From Clostridiaceae bacterium (GTDB lineage Bacteria; Bacillota_A; Clostridia; Clostridiales; Clostridiaceae), in NCBI GenBank assembly GCA_029256485.1, contig JAQSXU010000110.1:1-12384 (forward strand): DNA of 12,384 nt, written 5' to 3'. Position numbers and translations under genes: made by a program. The number at the start of each line of letters is the position of its first letter. Within the stretch, counting starts at the first letter, position 1. Of this stretch, positions 1-9,100 are shown piece by piece. The notes under the pieces are model-generated. The model worked only from the letters and a program-made list of their open reading frames with translations. It ran no database searches and was not told the DNA's origin.

Positions 1-23
1 AGGAAGGGATTGATGTAATTTTG

Positions 24-1448
24 ATGGAAGATTTTATGTCCTATAATAATTTGAGAATATCTACTTATGATGTTAAATCTATAGAGGAAATGCATATAAG
101 AAATGAATTAAATGATCATGCAATTTTAAAGCTTACTTGTATTATAGATGATCAAATGAAAGATGATTATGTACAAAAGACAGATGAAAGAACGCCAATA
201 GAAGTATTTTATGAAAAAGAAGAAGCACATACTTCTTTATTCAATGGAATTATTACAAATATTAAAGTAATTACTGAAGGTTATGTGTATAAATTATTTA
301 TTGAAGCTAAAAGTTTTGATTACACAATGGATATTCAGAAGAAAAAAAGAGATTTTCAAAACATTAATATGACAACTCATGAGTTAATAGATGAAGTTAT
401 GAAGGCTTACTCTAAGGCAAATTATGATATAAATATTCCTAATGAACCAATTGGAGAGTTTATATTGCAATATAATGAAACCGATTATGAATTTTTAAAG
501 CGTATAGTATCAAGATATAATCAATGCCTTATATGTGCAATGGAATTACAAGAAATTCATTTGCATCTAGGAGTTCCTGAAATTCCTGTAGAATCAAAGA
601 CAAGCATAGTAAATTATAAAGTATCAAAAGCAATAGAAGAATATAATGATATAAAAAATAATGACATAGCTGATGCATTAGAAACTGATTTTATAACATA
701 TCAAATAAGAACTCAAGAGATATTTAATTTAGGAGAAAACTTTACTTTTAAGAATAAGCAATTTTATATTAAAAGCGCAAATTATACAATGGAAGGTGCT
801 AATTTAGAAAACATATATGAATTACGAGTTAAAACTGGTCTTAAATCAAAACGTCTTTATAATATGAATGTTATAGGAATTTCAATTAATGGTTCAATCT
901 TGGAGGTTCAAAGAGATAAAGTAAAAGTTAAACTCGAAATCAGTAGTGATATAGATACTTCAACAGCCTATTGGTTCCCATATGCAACGGTTGCAGCATC
1001 TCCAGACGGTGGAGGTTGGTACTGCATGCCTGAAGTTGGGGAAAGAATAAGATTAAATTGTCCAACTAAAGATGAAAGTAGAGCCTTTGTTGTAAATGCA
1101 ATAGATAGCCACGAAGGAAAATCAGGCTCAGAGGCAGGGGGAGATAGAATGTCAAATCCTGATAATAAATCGTTAAAAACTGATTCAGGGCAAGAAGTAA
1201 AATTCACTCCAAGCGGGATAGTTATAGAATGCAGTGGCGGACAAGCATCTGTGAATTTAAATAATGATGGAACGGTTGATGTTATAGGACAAAATAATAT
1301 AAATATTGCGTGTGCTCAAAAACTTTCATTAAGAGCTGAAAATGAAATGACAATAAGTGCACAAAAGTCTGTAGATATTTTATGTGAAGCTGGATCAGAA
1401 GGTGATGAGATATTAGTGAGTGGAACTAGAGTTCAGAATAATGGATAA
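24..1448 (+). CDS. VgrG-like contractile injection spike protein (first copy)
   Basis: Probable trimeric spike subunit of a contractile injection system, combining gp27-like and gp5-like parts. Residues about 1-270 (counted from the ATG at 24) match the gp27/Phage_GPD-type base, including the hallmark QYNETDYEFLKRI near residue 149. An OB-fold-like segment follows, with GGWYCMPEVGERIRL around residue 330. The last 100 or so residues are short polar beta repeats (DGTVDVIGQNNINI and similar) typical of the beta-helical needle. At about 474 aa it is shorter than many proteobacterial VgrGs and carries no C-terminal effector domain. The start is uncertain: TTG at 21, ATG at 24 and ATG at 36 are all in frame, and the frame is open back to base 1, so an upstream start is possible. 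The ATG at 36 has GGAAG 5 bases upstream and gives an N-terminus aligning with the third copy. It is paralogous to the genes at 2183 and 6187. Confidence 0.85.
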   Translation: MEDFMSYNNLRISTYDVKSIEEMHIRNELNDHAILKLTCIIDDQMKDDYVQKTDERTPIEVFYEKEEAHTSLFNGIITNIKVITEGYVYKLFIEAKSFDYTMDIQKKKRDFQNINMTTHELIDEVMKAYSKANYDINIPNEPIGEFILQYNETDYEFLKRIVSRYNQCLICAMELQEIHLHLGVPEIPVESKTSIVNYKVSKAIEEYNDIKNNDIADALETDFITYQIRTQEIFNLGENFTFKNKQFYIKSANYTMEGANLENIYELRVKTGLKSKRLYNMNVIGISINGSILEVQRDKVKVKLEISSDIDTSTAYWFPYATVAASPDGGGWYCMPEVGERIRLNCPTKDESRAFVVNAIDSHEGKSGSEAGGDRMSNPDNKSLKTDSGQEVKFTPSGIVIECSGGQASVNLNNDGTVDVIGQNNINIACAQKLSLRAENEMTISAQKSVDILCEAGSEGDEILVSGTRVQNNG

Positions 1449-1506
1449 ATAGTATTAAAAGATATTTTTTAAGTTTAAATAAAAAACTTAGGATAAATTT
1501 TAATAT

Positions 1507-1515
1507 AAAAGGAGG
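1507..1515 (+). promoter_or_regulatory. Strong ribosome binding site of the DcrB-like gene
   Basis: AAAAGGAGG lies eight bases before the ATG at 1524 and fixes that start. It follows a 75-bp AT-rich gap, the longest intergenic interval in the window, where no convincing -35/-10 pair is seen. Confidence 0.7.
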
Positions 1516-1523
1516 AGTTAGTT

Positions 1524-2138
1524 ATGGATAACATAGATGAAAAAATTGCAAAGCTGAAAATGCAGCAAAGGCTTGAAAAAGAAGAAATGAACAAAGTTAC
1601 TGAGGAAAATAGTGTAGATTCTAAGAAAGAAGAAATTACACTTGAAGAAGTAATAAAGCAAATAAAAAGTGGATATTTAAATATTCAAAATACTGATTTC
1701 AAATTTGCAAATAAAGTTTTAGTAAATAGAAAATTAGAAATACCAATGCCTTTAGAATATTTTGATGAAAGAGTGAACACAAATACAAATACTACTTTGA
1801 TAAATGATAATGATGGTATAAGTTTTACATTAGCGTATGTAGAGAAAGGTGCTCAAAAACAAAGTTTTGCTAAATTTAAAAAGGGAATGGAGAAAAGTTT
1901 TAAGGATATGGAACTTTTCTTAGAATGGATAGAAGAAGGGGAAGTAGGGGAAGGTATTTCAAAAGTATCATATGGAACATATATGACTCCAACAGGAAGA
2001 GGCTCGGTATACAATTTGATCTTTTATAGGGAATATAAAGGGACATTAATAATTGGAAATTATAATTGTTTTGAAAGAGATATGAAAATTTGGAAACTTA
2101 TAATGAAAGCAAGCTTAATGCTTATGAAAATAAACTAG
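1524..2138 (+). CDS. DcrB/DUF1795-like protein, candidate effector chaperone
   Basis: A 204-aa soluble protein with no signal peptide or membrane segment. Residues 1-50 are highly charged and probably helical. Residues about 58-204 show the strand-helix-strand pattern of DcrB/DUF1795-type proteins: a strand ending in an IPMPLEYFDER turn, a strand and amphipathic helix (GISFTLAYVEKG, then FAKFKKGMEKSF), two long strands around SVYNLIFYREYKGTLIIGNY, and a final helix containing IWKLIMKASLMLM. That match is by eye and is inference. EagR chaperones of this fold bind hydrophobic segments of type VI effectors, and the VgrG-Rhs protein encoded downstream has such a segment. The start is well supported by AAAAGGAGG eight bases upstream of the ATG. 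The gene lies between two vgrG-like genes in the same orientation. Alternatively it is a structural accessory factor of the spike. Confidence 0.5.
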   Translation: MDNIDEKIAKLKMQQRLEKEEMNKVTEENSVDSKKEEITLEEVIKQIKSGYLNIQNTDFKFANKVLVNRKLEIPMPLEYFDERVNTNTNTTLINDNDGISFTLAYVEKGAQKQSFAKFKKGMEKSFKDMELFLEWIEEGEVGEGISKVSYGTYMTPTGRGSVYNLIFYREYKGTLIIGNYNCFERDMKIWKLIMKASLMLMKIN

Positions 2139-2169
2139 AAAAGTATTTGAGTGATAGAAAAATTTAAAA

Positions 2170-2175
2170 GGGAGG
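2170..2175 (+). promoter_or_regulatory. Ribosome binding site supporting a GTG start
   Basis: GGGAGG seven bases upstream of GTG at 2183. No in-frame ATG with comparable spacing is present at the N-terminus, so this site decides the start of the second vgrG-like gene. Confidence 0.65.
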
Positions 2176-2182
2176 AATTAAA

Positions 2183-3625
2183 GTGGGAGAAAACCAAATT
2201 GTAGAAGCTGTAAATTATGAAAAAATTCGAGTTAATGGCTATAATTTAGAGACAATTAAAAGTATGAAAATAGAAACTGATATAAATGAACATGCAGTCT
2301 TAAAGTTAACCGGAATTTTAAAATATGAAGATAAAGACAATGATATTAATCTAACAACTAATAATAAAACAATAGAAATTTATTATATTGGAAATGAGAA
2401 TACAACATTATTTTATGGAGTGGTTACTAATATAGAAATTATAGTAGACCTCGATGTATATATTTTAAGGATTGAAGCAAAAAGCATGTCTTACCTAATG
2501 GATATAAAAGTGAAATCCAAATCTTTTCAAAACACATCAATGACAACTCATGCTCTTGTAGATTCTATAATGAAAAATTATAGTGGCTCTAATTATATTT
2601 TGAACATACCTAATGAGGAAGTAAAAGAATTACTTATACAATATGAAGAAACAGATTGGGAATTTTTAAAAAGAATAGCTTCTAAATATAATCAAGGTCT
2701 ATTTTCAATTATGGATGGAAAGGCAATACAGTTTGTAATGGCGGTACCAGAGCAGGCTAAAGAATTAAAAGAAGAAAATATAAATTATAAAATATATAAA
2801 GATTTAAACAGTTATAAATATATGCTTGAAAATTATTTACAAGATGCAAGTGAAGCAGATTATATGACATATGAAATAGAAAGCCATGAAATTTTGAAGC
2901 TTGGAGATAACATACAATTTCAAGGACAGGCTTTTTATGTATATGAAGGGATTTATCAAATCAAAGATAGTATATTGGCAAATTGCTATAAATTAAGAGT
3001 TAAAAATGGGTTAAGGCAAGAAAGAATATATAATACTAAAGTTATTGGTAGCTCTATTGATGGAAAAATCATACAGGTTCAAAGTGATTTGGTGAAAATT
3101 CATTTAGAAATAGATGAAGCTCAAGATGCAGGAACAGCGTATTGGTTTAAATATTCTACCATGTCAGCATCAAGTGACGGAAGTGGATGGTATTGTATGC
3201 CTGAAATAGGAGATAGTGTAAGAGTATATTTTCCAACAAAGGATGAAGATGAAGCTTTTGCAGTTAGTGCAGTAAGTAACTATGAGCAAGGAACAGGTGA
3301 AGCAGAAGATAGAATGGGAAATCCAGATGATAAGTATTTAAGAACTAAAAATGATAAACAAGTAAAGCTTACACCAGGTGGAATCTTTATTTCTTGTGAT
3401 AGTGGTCAGGCAGATATGAGTCTTACAAGTGATGGGACACTTAGTATTACAAGTCAAAATAACATAAATATTAATGCAGCGCAAAATATTAAAATTGAAG
3501 CTCAAAAAAGTTTTTTAATAAGTGCGAAACAAGGTGTGAATTTTGCTTGTGATAAAGGTGGCGGATTAGAATTTGATAGTTCAGGAAACATAAAAGAAAA
3601 AGGAACTAAGGTAAAGAATAATTAG
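2183..3625 (+). CDS. VgrG-like contractile injection spike protein (second copy)
   Basis: A 480-aa paralog of the protein at 24-1448 and probably a spike subunit. The gp27-like base spans about residues 1-275, with QYEETDWEFLKRI near residue 153. A gp5-like OB-fold follows, with SGWYCMPEIGDSVRVYFP near 335 and the hydrophobic strand AFAVSAVS after it. The C-terminal 110 residues are polar beta-helix repeats ending in KGTKVKNN. The start codon is GTG, chosen because GGGAGG at 2170-2175 sits seven bases upstream and the protein then has the family N-terminus. It shares long conserved blocks with the first copy (MTTHxLxD, NIPNE, ETDxEFLKRI, WYCMPE) but differs elsewhere, so the duplication is old. 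It lacks any extra effector domain. The two spikes may form separate trimers, mixed trimers, or serve different cargo. Confidence 0.87.
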   Translation: MGENQIVEAVNYEKIRVNGYNLETIKSMKIETDINEHAVLKLTGILKYEDKDNDINLTTNNKTIEIYYIGNENTTLFYGVVTNIEIIVDLDVYILRIEAKSMSYLMDIKVKSKSFQNTSMTTHALVDSIMKNYSGSNYILNIPNEEVKELLIQYEETDWEFLKRIASKYNQGLFSIMDGKAIQFVMAVPEQAKELKEENINYKIYKDLNSYKYMLENYLQDASEADYMTYEIESHEILKLGDNIQFQGQAFYVYEGIYQIKDSILANCYKLRVKNGLRQERIYNTKVIGSSIDGKIIQVQSDLVKIHLEIDEAQDAGTAYWFKYSTMSASSDGSGWYCMPEIGDSVRVYFPTKDEDEAFAVSAVSNYEQGTGEAEDRMGNPDDKYLRTKNDKQVKLTPGGIFISCDSGQADMSLTSDGTLSITSQNNININAAQNIKIEAQKSFLISAKQGVNFACDKGGGLEFDSSGNIKEKGTKVKNN

Positions 3626-3661
3626 AAAGCTGAAATACTATGTGAGAAAGAAGGTATATCA

Positions 3662-4744
3662 ATGAATAGGGAAGAATCCCTAGAAGAATTTAATGAAAAA
3701 GTAGTTAAGAGTTTAGAAGAGGAAAGTAAAACAGAGTTTGAGAGAATTTTTAATGAAAATGAAGAGAAAATTAAAGCGTTAATAATGAATGGAATGAAAA
3801 GCCTAATAAAAGGAGCAAATGAGAATAAAATAGCAGTTTTTCAGTTTGAACTTCTTAGGATAAACATTTTAAACGAATCTTATAAAATTTTAATTCATGG
3901 TTATAATTCATTATGGTATTTGGATTCTACATCAATATATGAAGAAATTGATTTAAACTTTTTATTTAAACCTTTCGTTAGCTTTAGGGAAAAGTTAATA
4001 AAAGAAAAAAATATATATATGGGTAAGGTTAATGATTATGATATTGAAAAAATAATATTTCATATTGTAGTGAAATGTTATATGGATATGTCAAAAGTAG
4101 TAAGAAATTGGTTTTGGAATTTAGATGAAGAAGAGTGGATGAAGGAGAGCTCAGTAGGGGATTTCTATACAGTAAAATGGAGTGAATATCAAGGTAAAAG
4201 TGAAACTCTTTTTGTTATGGATGAGAGAAAAAAGAATATAGAAGAGTTTTTAAAATTGATGAAGCAGCCTAAGGAAAAACTGCCATTTGTATATGCTGTA
4301 GGTAAAGAGAGTGTTCTAGTAGATGGAGATTTTACAGGACAAAACATGTTATTTATTAATTTTAAAGGCAGTAAACTCAAAAATATTAATTTTTCAGAAG
4401 GTAACATGGCAAGAGGACAGTTTAAGAATACAGAAATAAATAAATGTAAATTTACAAATTCAACATTAATAGGAGCATCTTTTGAAAGCTCAAAAATTAA
4501 GGATTCTGATTTTACTAACGGAAACTGCATAGGTATAGATTTTAGTAAAGCAGAACTTAGATATGTAGATTTTTCATATGCAAAACTTAAAAATTCGAAT
4601 TTTATAGATGCACAGTTAAAAAATGTATCTTTTGATGGGGCGGACTTAGAAGAAGCTATATTTAGTGCTAAAGATATTCCATTTATCAATTTAAGCCCAG
4701 AACAGCTTCAAACTATATATATAGATGGGGGCGAAGAGATATGA
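3662..4744 (+). CDS. Pentapeptide-repeat protein with a helical N-terminal domain
   Basis: A 360-aa cytoplasmic protein. Residues 1-about 215 are predicted largely helical, beginning with a very acidic stretch (residues 1-40, rich in Glu and Lys) and including aromatic-rich parts such as VVRNWFWNLDEEEW; I do not recognise this domain. Residues about 223-334 form some 22 consecutive pentapeptides with Phe, Leu or Ile at every fifth position (for example SNFIDAQLKNVSFDGADLEE), expected to fold as a right-handed quadrilateral beta-helix. The tail has LSPEQLQTIY, a common end of pentapeptide-repeat domains. GAGAAAGAAGG ends seven bases before the ATG. Pentapeptide proteins recur next to VgrG and PAAR-like genes in type VI loci, where they may act in cargo loading; a role here as adaptor is inference. 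The gene overlaps the next by ATGA, suggesting translational coupling. Confidence 0.85.
   Translation: MNREESLEEFNEKVVKSLEEESKTEFERIFNENEEKIKALIMNGMKSLIKGANENKIAVFQFELLRINILNESYKILIHGYNSLWYLDSTSIYEEIDLNFLFKPFVSFREKLIKEKNIYMGKVNDYDIEKIIFHIVVKCYMDMSKVVRNWFWNLDEEEWMKESSVGDFYTVKWSEYQGKSETLFVMDERKKNIEEFLKLMKQPKEKLPFVYAVGKESVLVDGDFTGQNMLFINFKGSKLKNINFSEGNMARGQFKNTEINKCKFTNSTLIGASFESSKIKDSDFTNGNCIGIDFSKAELRYVDFSYAKLKNSNFIDAQLKNVSFDGADLEEAIFSAKDIPFINLSPEQLQTIYIDGGEEI
4328..4663 (+). repeat. Pentapeptide-repeat array (protein level)
   Basis: Residues 223-334 of the protein above: about 22 units of the A(D/N)LXX-type pattern, somewhat degenerate, with central residues mostly F, L or I (DFTGQ, NFKGS, NFSEG, DFSKA, DFSYA, NFIDA). 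No large interruption, so a continuous solenoid of about five or six coils is expected. Confidence 0.8.
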
Positions 4745-5262
4745 AGTACTTTATATTAAAGCAAGATAGAAAGCTTGAAAATGCAATTGAAATAAAGGGA
4801 TTTAATAATAGTAAAAAAATGACTTTGTTTAAAGAAGATCAAGATAAATATAAAGATTGTTCAAATGTACCAATTACAGGTAATGAAAACAGTGTATATC
4901 CTGATCTTATACAAGCCCCCGTGTTACTTATTTCAGATGAACTCCACAAACTTTTTAATTTGTATGAAAATACTATAGTATATAAAATTGCAGTTTTTAC
5001 AAATTTAGAAATGAAAAAACAGAAGGTGTATAGACTAGTAATGCCAGAATTATTAGATGCATTAAGTGATAAATCAATTTATCTAAAAAATGGTTGGATA
5101 GATAAGATTGTATTAGATAGCAAGAAAATAGGTGATTACAACATATTTCAAGTTAAAGCTGGCTTAGATTATTTTTTATTAGTATCTCTTGACGTTGTAG
5201 AAAGTATGTTGAAAAGAGGGACATTTGTAGGTATTAAATTTGAGGAAGTTGAGGTGAATTAA
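4741..5262 (+). CDS. Imm11/DUF1629-like protein
   Basis: A 173-aa soluble protein. It starts with MKYFILKQD, has a central block VLLISDELHKLFNLYE followed by VYRLVMPELLDALSD, and ends with a strand-helix unit DYFLLVSLDVVESMLKRG. This layout (short N-terminal strand, a 'lvs..l..lf' helix, then a C-terminal 'vs....e.l...g..G..f' segment) resembles the Imm11/MXAN_0049 family (DUF1629), which is annotated as immunity proteins of polymorphic toxins. The match is by eye. The ATG at 4741 lies inside the stop of the pentapeptide gene (ATGA), with only a weak GGGGGCGAAGAG upstream, so translation is probably coupled. Its place before the PAAR-like and Rhs genes, rather than after the toxin end, is unusual for a cognate immunity gene; an accessory or adaptor role is an alternative. 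Confidence 0.55.
   Translation: MKYFILKQDRKLENAIEIKGFNNSKKMTLFKEDQDKYKDCSNVPITGNENSVYPDLIQAPVLLISDELHKLFNLYENTIVYKIAVFTNLEMKKQKVYRLVMPELLDALSDKSIYLKNGWIDKIVLDSKKIGDYNIFQVKAGLDYFLLVSLDVVESMLKRGTFVGIKFEEVEVN
5251..5257 (+). promoter_or_regulatory. Ribosome binding site inside the end of the Imm11-like gene
   Basis: GAGGTGA overlaps the last codons of the Imm11-like gene, nine bases before ATG 5267. It fixes the DUF4280 start and links the two genes translationally. Confidence 0.65.
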
Positions 5263-5266
5263 ATTT

Positions 5267-6151
5267 ATGGCTGATGAAAATATACAAAGTAGTTATAAAA
5301 TAAATCCTAAAGAATTAAAAGAAGAAATAGGAACTATGCGTTCAACTTCAAGTTCTGAAAGTCTTTTTTCAGATGAAAGTGATAAGGCAATGCAGGAAAA
5401 GTATGGAGGATGGCTTGGAGCAACAATTGCAGCTGAGGGCGAAAATTTTGTGGATAGAAAAGTTGAAACAGCTAAAAATGATATTGCTATAGCAGAAAAA
5501 TTAGGAAGTGCATATGGTGAACAAGCGGCATTTGAAGCATTGCCTCCAGAAGAACAAGTTGCTGAACTAGAAAAAAAAGAGAAAGCTGCAAAAGATGAAC
5601 AAGATAAGAAAGACCAAGAAAAAGCTGATAAAGATAAAGCAGAGAAAGAAGAAGCCGACAGACTTAAAAAATTAAAAGAGCAATATATAGTTAATGGAGC
5701 TATGATTGAATGCAGTTGTTCTCCAGATAGAAGTTATCTCGTAATACCAGTGAGTCATGGTCAATACATAAATGATATAGCTCAGCTTAATGTTGGAGAT
5801 TGTGTACCAGATGTAAATATAGTAAGTTTTAAAGTCTGCCAAAGCCCTTCAAATCCAAGTGTACAGGAAGCAGCTAAGGAAGTATTGAAAAAAGCACAGG
5901 ATAGGAAGAAAGGTTTTTTTGATAGAGTAATGGATTTATTTGGAGCTCCTAAGGAAACTGGAGAGATAGATGAAGAGCTATTAAAACAATGTGCAGGTGT
6001 ATGTAAATGTGCCATAGATGGAGATCTAAAGTGGATAGATGGAGAGGAAACAGTTCTTGTTGATGGTAAACCAGCATTACTTGGAAGATGTACAACTATG
6101 TGTGTGTTTGGAGGATCAATCAAATTCTATACCTGTGGTCAGGAAAAATAG
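5267..6151 (+). CDS. DUF4280 (PAAR-like) protein with charged N-terminal extension
   Basis: A 294-aa protein. Residues 140-291 match the DUF4280 PAAR-like family: YIVNGAMIECSCS at the start, VNIVSFKVCQSPSNPSV in the middle, then KWIDGEETVLVDGKPALL and CTTMCVFGGSIKFYTC at the end. Such proteins are thought to cap the VgrG spike or join cargo to it. The domain holds ten cysteines (two CxC-type pairs and others), which could bind metal or form disulphides. Residues 1-139 are an extension with a Ser-rich N-terminus, an Ala/Gly part and a Lys/Glu/Asp-rich coiled-coil-like linker at about 100-138. A 40-residue insertion with KKGFFDRVMDLFGAP sits between NPSV and the next cysteines. GAGGTGA at 5251-5257, inside the end of the previous gene, is its ribosome binding site; only four bases separate the two genes. 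Confidence 0.85.
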   Translation: MADENIQSSYKINPKELKEEIGTMRSTSSSESLFSDESDKAMQEKYGGWLGATIAAEGENFVDRKVETAKNDIAIAEKLGSAYGEQAAFEALPPEEQVAELEKKEKAAKDEQDKKDQEKADKDKAEKEEADRLKKLKEQYIVNGAMIECSCSPDRSYLVIPVSHGQYINDIAQLNVGDCVPDVNIVSFKVCQSPSNPSVQEAAKEVLKKAQDRKKGFFDRVMDLFGAPKETGEIDEELLKQCAGVCKCAIDGDLKWIDGEETVLVDGKPALLGRCTTMCVFGGSIKFYTCGQEK

Positions 6152-6173
6152 ATTGAAAATTAATTAAAGATAA

Positions 6174-6180
6174 GGGGAGG
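6174..6180 (+). promoter_or_regulatory. Ribosome binding site of the VgrG-Rhs gene
   Basis: GGGGAGG six bases upstream of ATG 6187, strong and well spaced. It fixes the start of the giant gene, whose N-terminus MVITYKGLKID then aligns with the other spike copies. Confidence 0.7.
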
Positions 6181-6186
6181 ACGTAT

Positions 6187-9100
6187 ATGGTAATAACATA
6201 TAAAGGTTTAAAGATAGATACACCTTATGATTCAATACAAGTAGAAGATATTGATATAATAAAGCCAATAAATGATCATGCATATTTAAAATTAAAATTG
6301 TTAATAGAAGAAGGAAAAATATTAGAGTATGTAAATAAAAATATTAGTGAAGAAAAAGTAATTGTATCTGAGATACAAGAGGCTACAGGAACTGAAACCA
6401 AGTTGTTTGTAGGGAAAATTGACGAAATGTCTATGTCCTATGAAGGTGGGCTTCATACTATTGAATTACAATGTGTTTCTTATACAAAGGAGTTTGATAT
6501 TAAGAAAAATAGCCGAACTTTCTGCAATTTGGATATGACTTATGAAGATGTTATAAATAAAGTATTAGAACCATATTCGGATAAAGCTTTTATTGATAAT
6601 ATAACAAAAGGACAAGCTATAGGGGAATTTATTCTTCAATATGAAGAAACTGATTGGGAATTTTTAAAAAGGATAGCAAGTCACTTTAATGGTGTACTAA
6701 TTTCAGAAGCAACTGAAGAGTATGGAAAATTCTTTTTTGGATTACCAGAATTAAATAGTAATAAAGAATTAAACTTAGAAGATTATGAAGTTATAAAAGA
6801 TATTGATAGTTTCAATAAGCGTGAAGCTATGGGATTTGAAGAGAATTTTCTTCAAGAGTATACAACCTGGGATATTATAAGTTCTAATAAATTAATTCTA
6901 GGAGAAAAAGTTTTATTTAATAAAATTCAATGTGTGGTTGCAAAAATTCATGTTGAGGTTCATAAAGAAGAAATAAAAACCGTATATACTTTAGGCTTGG
7001 AAAGAGGACTTAGAACAACTCATATAGTAAATCATAAGATTTTTGGAATGAGTATACCTGCAACTGTTAAAGATATAAAAGGAAATACCATGAGTGTTCA
7101 TTTTGAAATAGATCAAAAATATGAGGAATGTTCAAATCAGAAATATTTTACTTATGCAATAGAAAGCAGTGCTTGGTATTGTATGCCTGAAAAAGAAAGT
7201 CAAGTACATATATACTTTCCAACTAATGATGAAAAAGGTGCAATTGCAGTTCATGCAGTAAGAGTGGGAGGAGGTTCAGCTAAGACACAAAATCCAGATA
7301 TTAAGTCATTTTCTCATACAGGTGGAAGTGAAATGAAATTGACACCAAGTGATATGAATTTTTCACCAGGTGGAGGAGGCGTAAGTTTAAACTTAGCTCA
7401 ATCAGGGGATGTATCTCTTAATGGGCAAAACATAAATCTTACAGCAACCGAAAATTTAGAGCTTGGAATGAGAGATGGCAGTGGAGATACTCCACCTTTT
7501 AGACCACAAAATATAGAACTTTCTGCTAAAAGTAAGATAGATGTATCAAAAGGAGGGAGCATTGGTTTTAATTTAGTTGATGAAGCATCTTTAGGGGCTA
7601 CAAAAATTGATTTTGCTGGAACAAGTAAAGAACCAGTTGAAATGCCAGCAGCAGTAACAGAGTGGCAAAATATGGACGCCCAAGCTCAAATAGATCAAAT
7701 TAATGCAGGAGCATTAGAATTTGAAAAATCTAAGATTGATGCGGCAAAAGCAAAGACTTCAGATGGTTTGTTTACAGCAATATTGGGTGGAGCTGCTGTA
7801 GTTGCAGGAATTGCTTTATTAGCAACTGCAACAGTGTTAACAGGAGGCGTGGCTCTTGCTGCTGGAGTAGCTATAGTAAGTGGTATTACAGGGGCACTTA
7901 TTGGAGGTTCACAAGTAGCAGAAGGAATTCAAGATTATCAGAAAGTCCAGGCAGGAGATTATTCGAAATCCAATAATTTTATGCGGGATACGGTATGTGG
8001 AGGAAATGAGACTTTATATAAAGCAATTAAGTGGACAACAACTATTATTAATGGAATAGCCGTATCCGCTGTGACAGGTGGGGGAAGTGTAGAAGCATTA
8101 ATTGCAGCAGGAAAAGATGCTGTGATTGATGGTGGAATAGCAACGGGATTTAGTTTAATATCAGATATAATGGATGATGGTAAAATTGATAATAGTCTAG
8201 AAAGTTATATTGATAATATAACTAATGCAATTGGAGCTGGAGGTCTTTATAGAGCTAAAAACAAAGTAAAAGAGGGAATTAATAATAAAGTAGGGGAAAT
8301 TAAAGGCGGACCTAATAAAGAAGCACTTCCTCCAGAAAGACCGAAAGAGATTGAAGGACCTCCTAATAAGAAAGCAATTACTGATAAATCATCAGATACG
8401 CCTAAAGAAAATGTATGTAAAAATGGAGATCCAATTGATTCAGTAACTGGAAGCTTATTAATTTCTGCAACTGATATTGTTTTACCTGATATTCATGAAG
8501 AATTTAAAATTGAAAGAGAGTATGGATCATTAAATCCAGATATTAGTGTACTAGGTAAGGGGTGGAAGTCGAGTTTTGATAGTTTCCTAGATATTAATCT
8601 TGAAAAAGTTAAAGTGCTTTGCACTGATGGACATGTTGAAACTTTTAATAAAGTTGGAGAAGAATGGTGCAATGATAAAGGGGATTCAAAGTCATATGTC
8701 TTGCAGGAAGAGAAAGATTATTGGGTTTTAAAATCTAATAAGGACAGAAAATTATATAAGTATGACAAAAATGGAAAACTTTTAAGTATAACAAATAGGT
8801 TTGGAAATAAATTAACCATAGAATATGTAGGAAAAAATATCGAATCTTTAACTACCTTCTCAAATTACAAATTATTTTTTACCTATAAAGATGGAAAAGT
8901 AGTTGAAATAAAAGATGAACTTGGAAGAGCGGTCCAATATAAATATTCAGGAGAGTATTTAACAGATGTAATTCACGTAGATCAAGGAATTACAAGATAT
9001 AGCTATGATGATAAGGGTTATATAAGCAGCATAACAGACCAAAATGGACATACTTATACTAAAAACTTCTTTGATAATAAGGGAAGAGTAATAAAGCAAG

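Noticed and set aside
1470..1490. Perfect 7-bp inverted repeat TAAGTTT / AAACTTA in the gap after the first spike gene
   Set aside because: The stem is almost all A/T with one G-C pair and no T-run follows it, so a terminator is unlikely; such palindromes are expected by chance at this base composition.
968..6123. Minus-strand open frames at 968-1207, 4189-4689 and 5782-6123
   Set aside because: Each is the antisense of a well-supported + strand gene with recognisable domains; the translations resemble no known family.
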